Part shown: positions 32,790-34,310 of the stretch, piece after piece | Numbering within the stretch: the first letter of the stretch is position 1 | How the letters are laid out: every line of letters begins with the position of its first letter | Made by a program: the position numbers and the translations under genes | From: Chloroflexota bacterium | GTDB taxonomy: Bacteria > Chloroflexota > Limnocylindria > P2-11E | Assembly: GCA_005887995.1 (NCBI GenBank) | Contig: VBJD01000045.1 | Location: forward strand, 1 to 34,310 | Length of the DNA stretch: 34,310 nt | Direction: 5' to 3' | The notes under the pieces: generated by a model | The model's input: the letters and a program-made list of their open reading frames with translations, nothing else | Database searches by the model: none | What the model was told of the DNA's origin: nothing

Positions 32790-33929
32790 TCACACGGCGG
32801 ACGCGGGAGCTGGCGCCCGCGATCCCGGACGAGCGTTCCACGCGTACAGCGTCATCACGCCGAGCCCGGCGAGCAGGACCACAAGCTTTGCGATCCCTCC
32901 GACGAACGGCAGCGACTCCAGCGCGACGACGATGACCGCGCCGAGAGCGAGCTCGAGCGCCGCCTGCCATTGACCGAGCTGGGTCGTCCGTAGGATCGCC
33001 CGGCCCACGACGTAGCTGACGACCGCGTCGACGACGATCGCGCACACGACGACGAACGCGAGCGTCCCCAGGGCGATGACCAACAACCCGCCGATGACGT
33101 CGATCGCCGCGAGCGCGCCGAGCGTGAGCACGCCGAGGATGATCGCCAGCACGATCACCGCGAGGAACGCAATGATGAGCGCCGCGACGAATCCGACGAG
33201 CGCGAGGATGCCGTAGCCGGCGGCCGCCGCAGGACGCGCCCGCAGGAGCGCGTCCCACGCGGGCAGAAGCCGCGGGCGCAGCCAGAGGAAGAGAAGGCCC
33301 ACGACGAGCACGGCGGCGAGCTGTCGCACCGCATCTACGACGGGATCGCGCGCGACCGGGGTGCGCTGTGCGCCACCGCCGCTCCCCGAGATCGTGACCT
33401 CTTCGGTGCCGCCGAGCGATCCGCTGCGCGTGTACGCGCCCGACGATCCGAGCACGCTCCCGGCGACCGACCCGCCGAGCGTGGTCGCGCCGGTCGCGAA
33501 GAGCACATCCTGGCCGACCTTTCCATTCGCGTTCGTCGAGAACTGGCCCGCTGCGACGACGGCATCTCTGCCGATCGGCCCGTTGATCGTGACCTGTCCC
33601 GCCGCCGCACGGACGGCGCCCTTCGTCTGACCGTTGAGCGTGATGGTGCTGCCCGCGGCGATGATCGACCCGTTCACCGTCCCGTTCACCGTGATCTGGC
33701 TACCCGTGGTCACCAGATCGCCGTCGATAGTTCCGTCGATGGTGACCATGCTCGCGAAGACGTAGAGGTCGGTGCGCACGGTCTCGTTGACTGGGACAGT
33801 GACGACATCGCCCGTGCGTACCTTGCCGTTCAGATAGCTGACCTGATCCGCGAACGCGGTCCCGGCGAACACCACGGCGGTGAGCCCCAGCGTCGCGAGC
33901 GCGATGAGAAGACGCCGCGTGCGTGTCAT
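32790..33929 (-). CDS. Exported bactofilin-like beta-helix protein with C-terminal membrane domain
   Basis: 379 residues from ATG 33929, behind a strong purine-rich ribosome site (GGGAGGGGAGGTC). Signal peptide 1-27, then residues about 30-185 form a bactofilin-like right-handed beta-helix with regular short strands (VTIDGTIDGDLVTTGSQITV, NGSIIAAGSTITLNGQTKGA). After a Gly/Ser linker come about five hydrophobic helices (VLVVGLLFLWLRPRLL and onward). Bactofilins usually are soluble cytoskeletal polymers; this one appears to be exported with the polymer-like part outside. It is the only gene on its strand here, and divergent from the last gene. Function unknown, probably envelope structure. Confidence 0.85.
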   Translation of the reverse strand: MTRTRRLLIALATLGLTAVVFAGTAFADQVSYLNGKVRTGDVVTVPVNETVRTDLYVFASMVTIDGTIDGDLVTTGSQITVNGTVNGSIIAAGSTITLNGQTKGAVRAAAGQVTINGPIGRDAVVAAGQFSTNANGKVGQDVLFATGATTLGGSVAGSVLGSSGAYTRSGSLGGTEEVTISGSGGGAQRTPVARDPVVDAVRQLAAVLVVGLLFLWLRPRLLPAWDALLRARPAAAAGYGILALVGFVAALIIAFLAVIVLAIILGVLTLGALAAIDVIGGLLVIALGTLAFVVVCAIVVDAVVSYVVGRAILRTTQLGQWQAALELALGAVIVVALESLPFVGGIAKLVVLLAGLGVMTLYAWNARPGSRAPAPASAV

Positions 33930-34088
33930 GACCGACCTCCCCTCCCGCCGAGTCGATCCACGCTTGGATCGCCGGCCGCCGCGTGAGCGGACGCCGCGAG
34001 CATGCCACGTTCGGAAGGCGGCGATAAGTCTGTTTCCGGCAAATGCTTAACGAGCCAAGACGCGCCTATGCTCCGCGCGGGAGCAACG

Positions 34089-34310
34089 TTGAGGAAGCGA
34101 CAGGGCAGGCTGCTCCGGAAGTACGCGCTCGTCTTCGGCGCGCTCGTTGGCGGCACGCTCATCGCGGGAAGCCTCGTCCAGCTCTACTTCTCGTACCAGC
34201 AGAGTCAGGCTGCCGTCCTGCAGATCGAGCGCGTCGAGGCGTCGCGCGCCGCGCTGGCCATATCGCAGTTCGTGGACAGCATGAAGGCCCAGATCGTCGG
34301 CATCCTTCCC
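34089..34310 (+). CDS. Membrane sensor protein (kinase or cyclase), N-terminal part
   Basis: 74 codons visible; the gene runs off the window. TTG 34089 is chosen because GGGAG (34079-34083) lies 5 bases before it; ATG 34068 is in frame too but overlaps a -10-like TATGCT (34067-34072). The protein starts with a basic patch and a membrane helix (KYALVFGALVGGTLIAGSLV), followed by YFSYQQSQAAVLQIERVEAS and a helical stretch, which matches the N-terminus of sensor histidine kinases or adenylate cyclases with a Cache/HAMP layout. Which output domain follows cannot be seen. Confidence 0.7.
   Translation, partial: MRKRQGRLLRKYALVFGALVGGTLIAGSLVQLYFSYQQSQAAVLQIERVEASRAALAISQFVDSMKAQIVGILP

Noticed and set aside
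32662-32973. 103-codon plus-strand frame after the MetE-like gene
   Set aside because: Overlaps the well-supported bactofilin-like gene on the other strand, and its composition is unlike protein.
1-34310. CRISPR array, insertion sequence or rRNA
   Set aside because: No regularly spaced repeats, no transposase motifs and no rRNA sequence seen on either strand.

Overview
This is a GC-rich (clearly well above 60 percent by eye) bacterial chromosome segment with densely packed, short-spaced genes, many GTG and TTG starts, and frequent 4-base GTGA or ATGA start/stop overlaps. The mix of genes (lipoproteins, a QPhiD-type DNA glycosylase, Ku, large ECF sigma factors with a SnoaL-like tail, SpoIID and NBR1-like surface proteins, and class III cyclases with a short conserved N-terminal domain) fits an uncultured Chloroflexota relative of the Limnocylindria/Dormibacteria type. 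That placement is an inference from gene style, not from a marker gene. No phage, insertion sequence, CRISPR array or rRNA was found. There is one tRNA.

Layout. (1) 1-2.3 kb, minus strand: a coupled ECF sigma factor, a membrane anti-sigma-like protein with an extracellular lectin-like domain, and a secreted protein that runs off the window, preceded by an unknown gene. (2) 2.5-6.7 kb: a DUF3224 protein, a lipoprotein joining FG-GAP repeats to DUF3048, and a divergent lipoprotein M23 peptidase. (3) 6.7-12.3 kb: a heterodimeric ABC exporter pair with one degenerate ATP site, a broken class III cyclase gene and an MFS exporter. (4) 12.6-16.2 kb: a SpoIID/NBR1-Ig surface protein divergent from an ECF sigma factor with a SnoaL-like tail, then a convergent STAS protein. 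(5) 16.3-20.5 kb: a DHA2 drug exporter, an AlkX/YcaQ-like glycosylase coupled to a small exported protein, and an HxlR regulator divergent from a SnoaL-like protein with a clear operator between them. (6) 20.5-26.4 kb: a class A PBP, an O-antigen-ligase-like protein with TPRs, an exported acidic protein and Ku. (7) 26.5-27.6 kb: a CAP-domain gene that looks cut short, a scrap of a VgrG/gpV-type spike gene ending on the 3' end of tRNA-Thr(CGT), and a structured repeat. (8) 27.7-34.3 kb: an amidohydrolase, a three-gene NMT1/SsuABC-type importer, a MetE-like methyltransferase, a bactofilin-like membrane protein and the start of a sensor protein.

Common themes are cell-envelope construction and sensing (PBP, M23, SpoIID, Wzy-like ligase, surface proteins, two ECF sigma systems), export and detoxification (ABC and MFS pumps, HxlR pair) and DNA repair (AlkX-like glycosylase, Ku). 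The most unusual items are a two-copy 69-base double-hairpin repeat whose outer stem changes sequence but keeps pairing (6652 and 27558), the contractile-injection gene remnant ending exactly at a tRNA, the sigma/anti-sigma cassette with an external lectin-like domain, and two genes whose reading frames seem to need non-standard starts (the ECF sigma factor at 1245 and the ligase at 22959).
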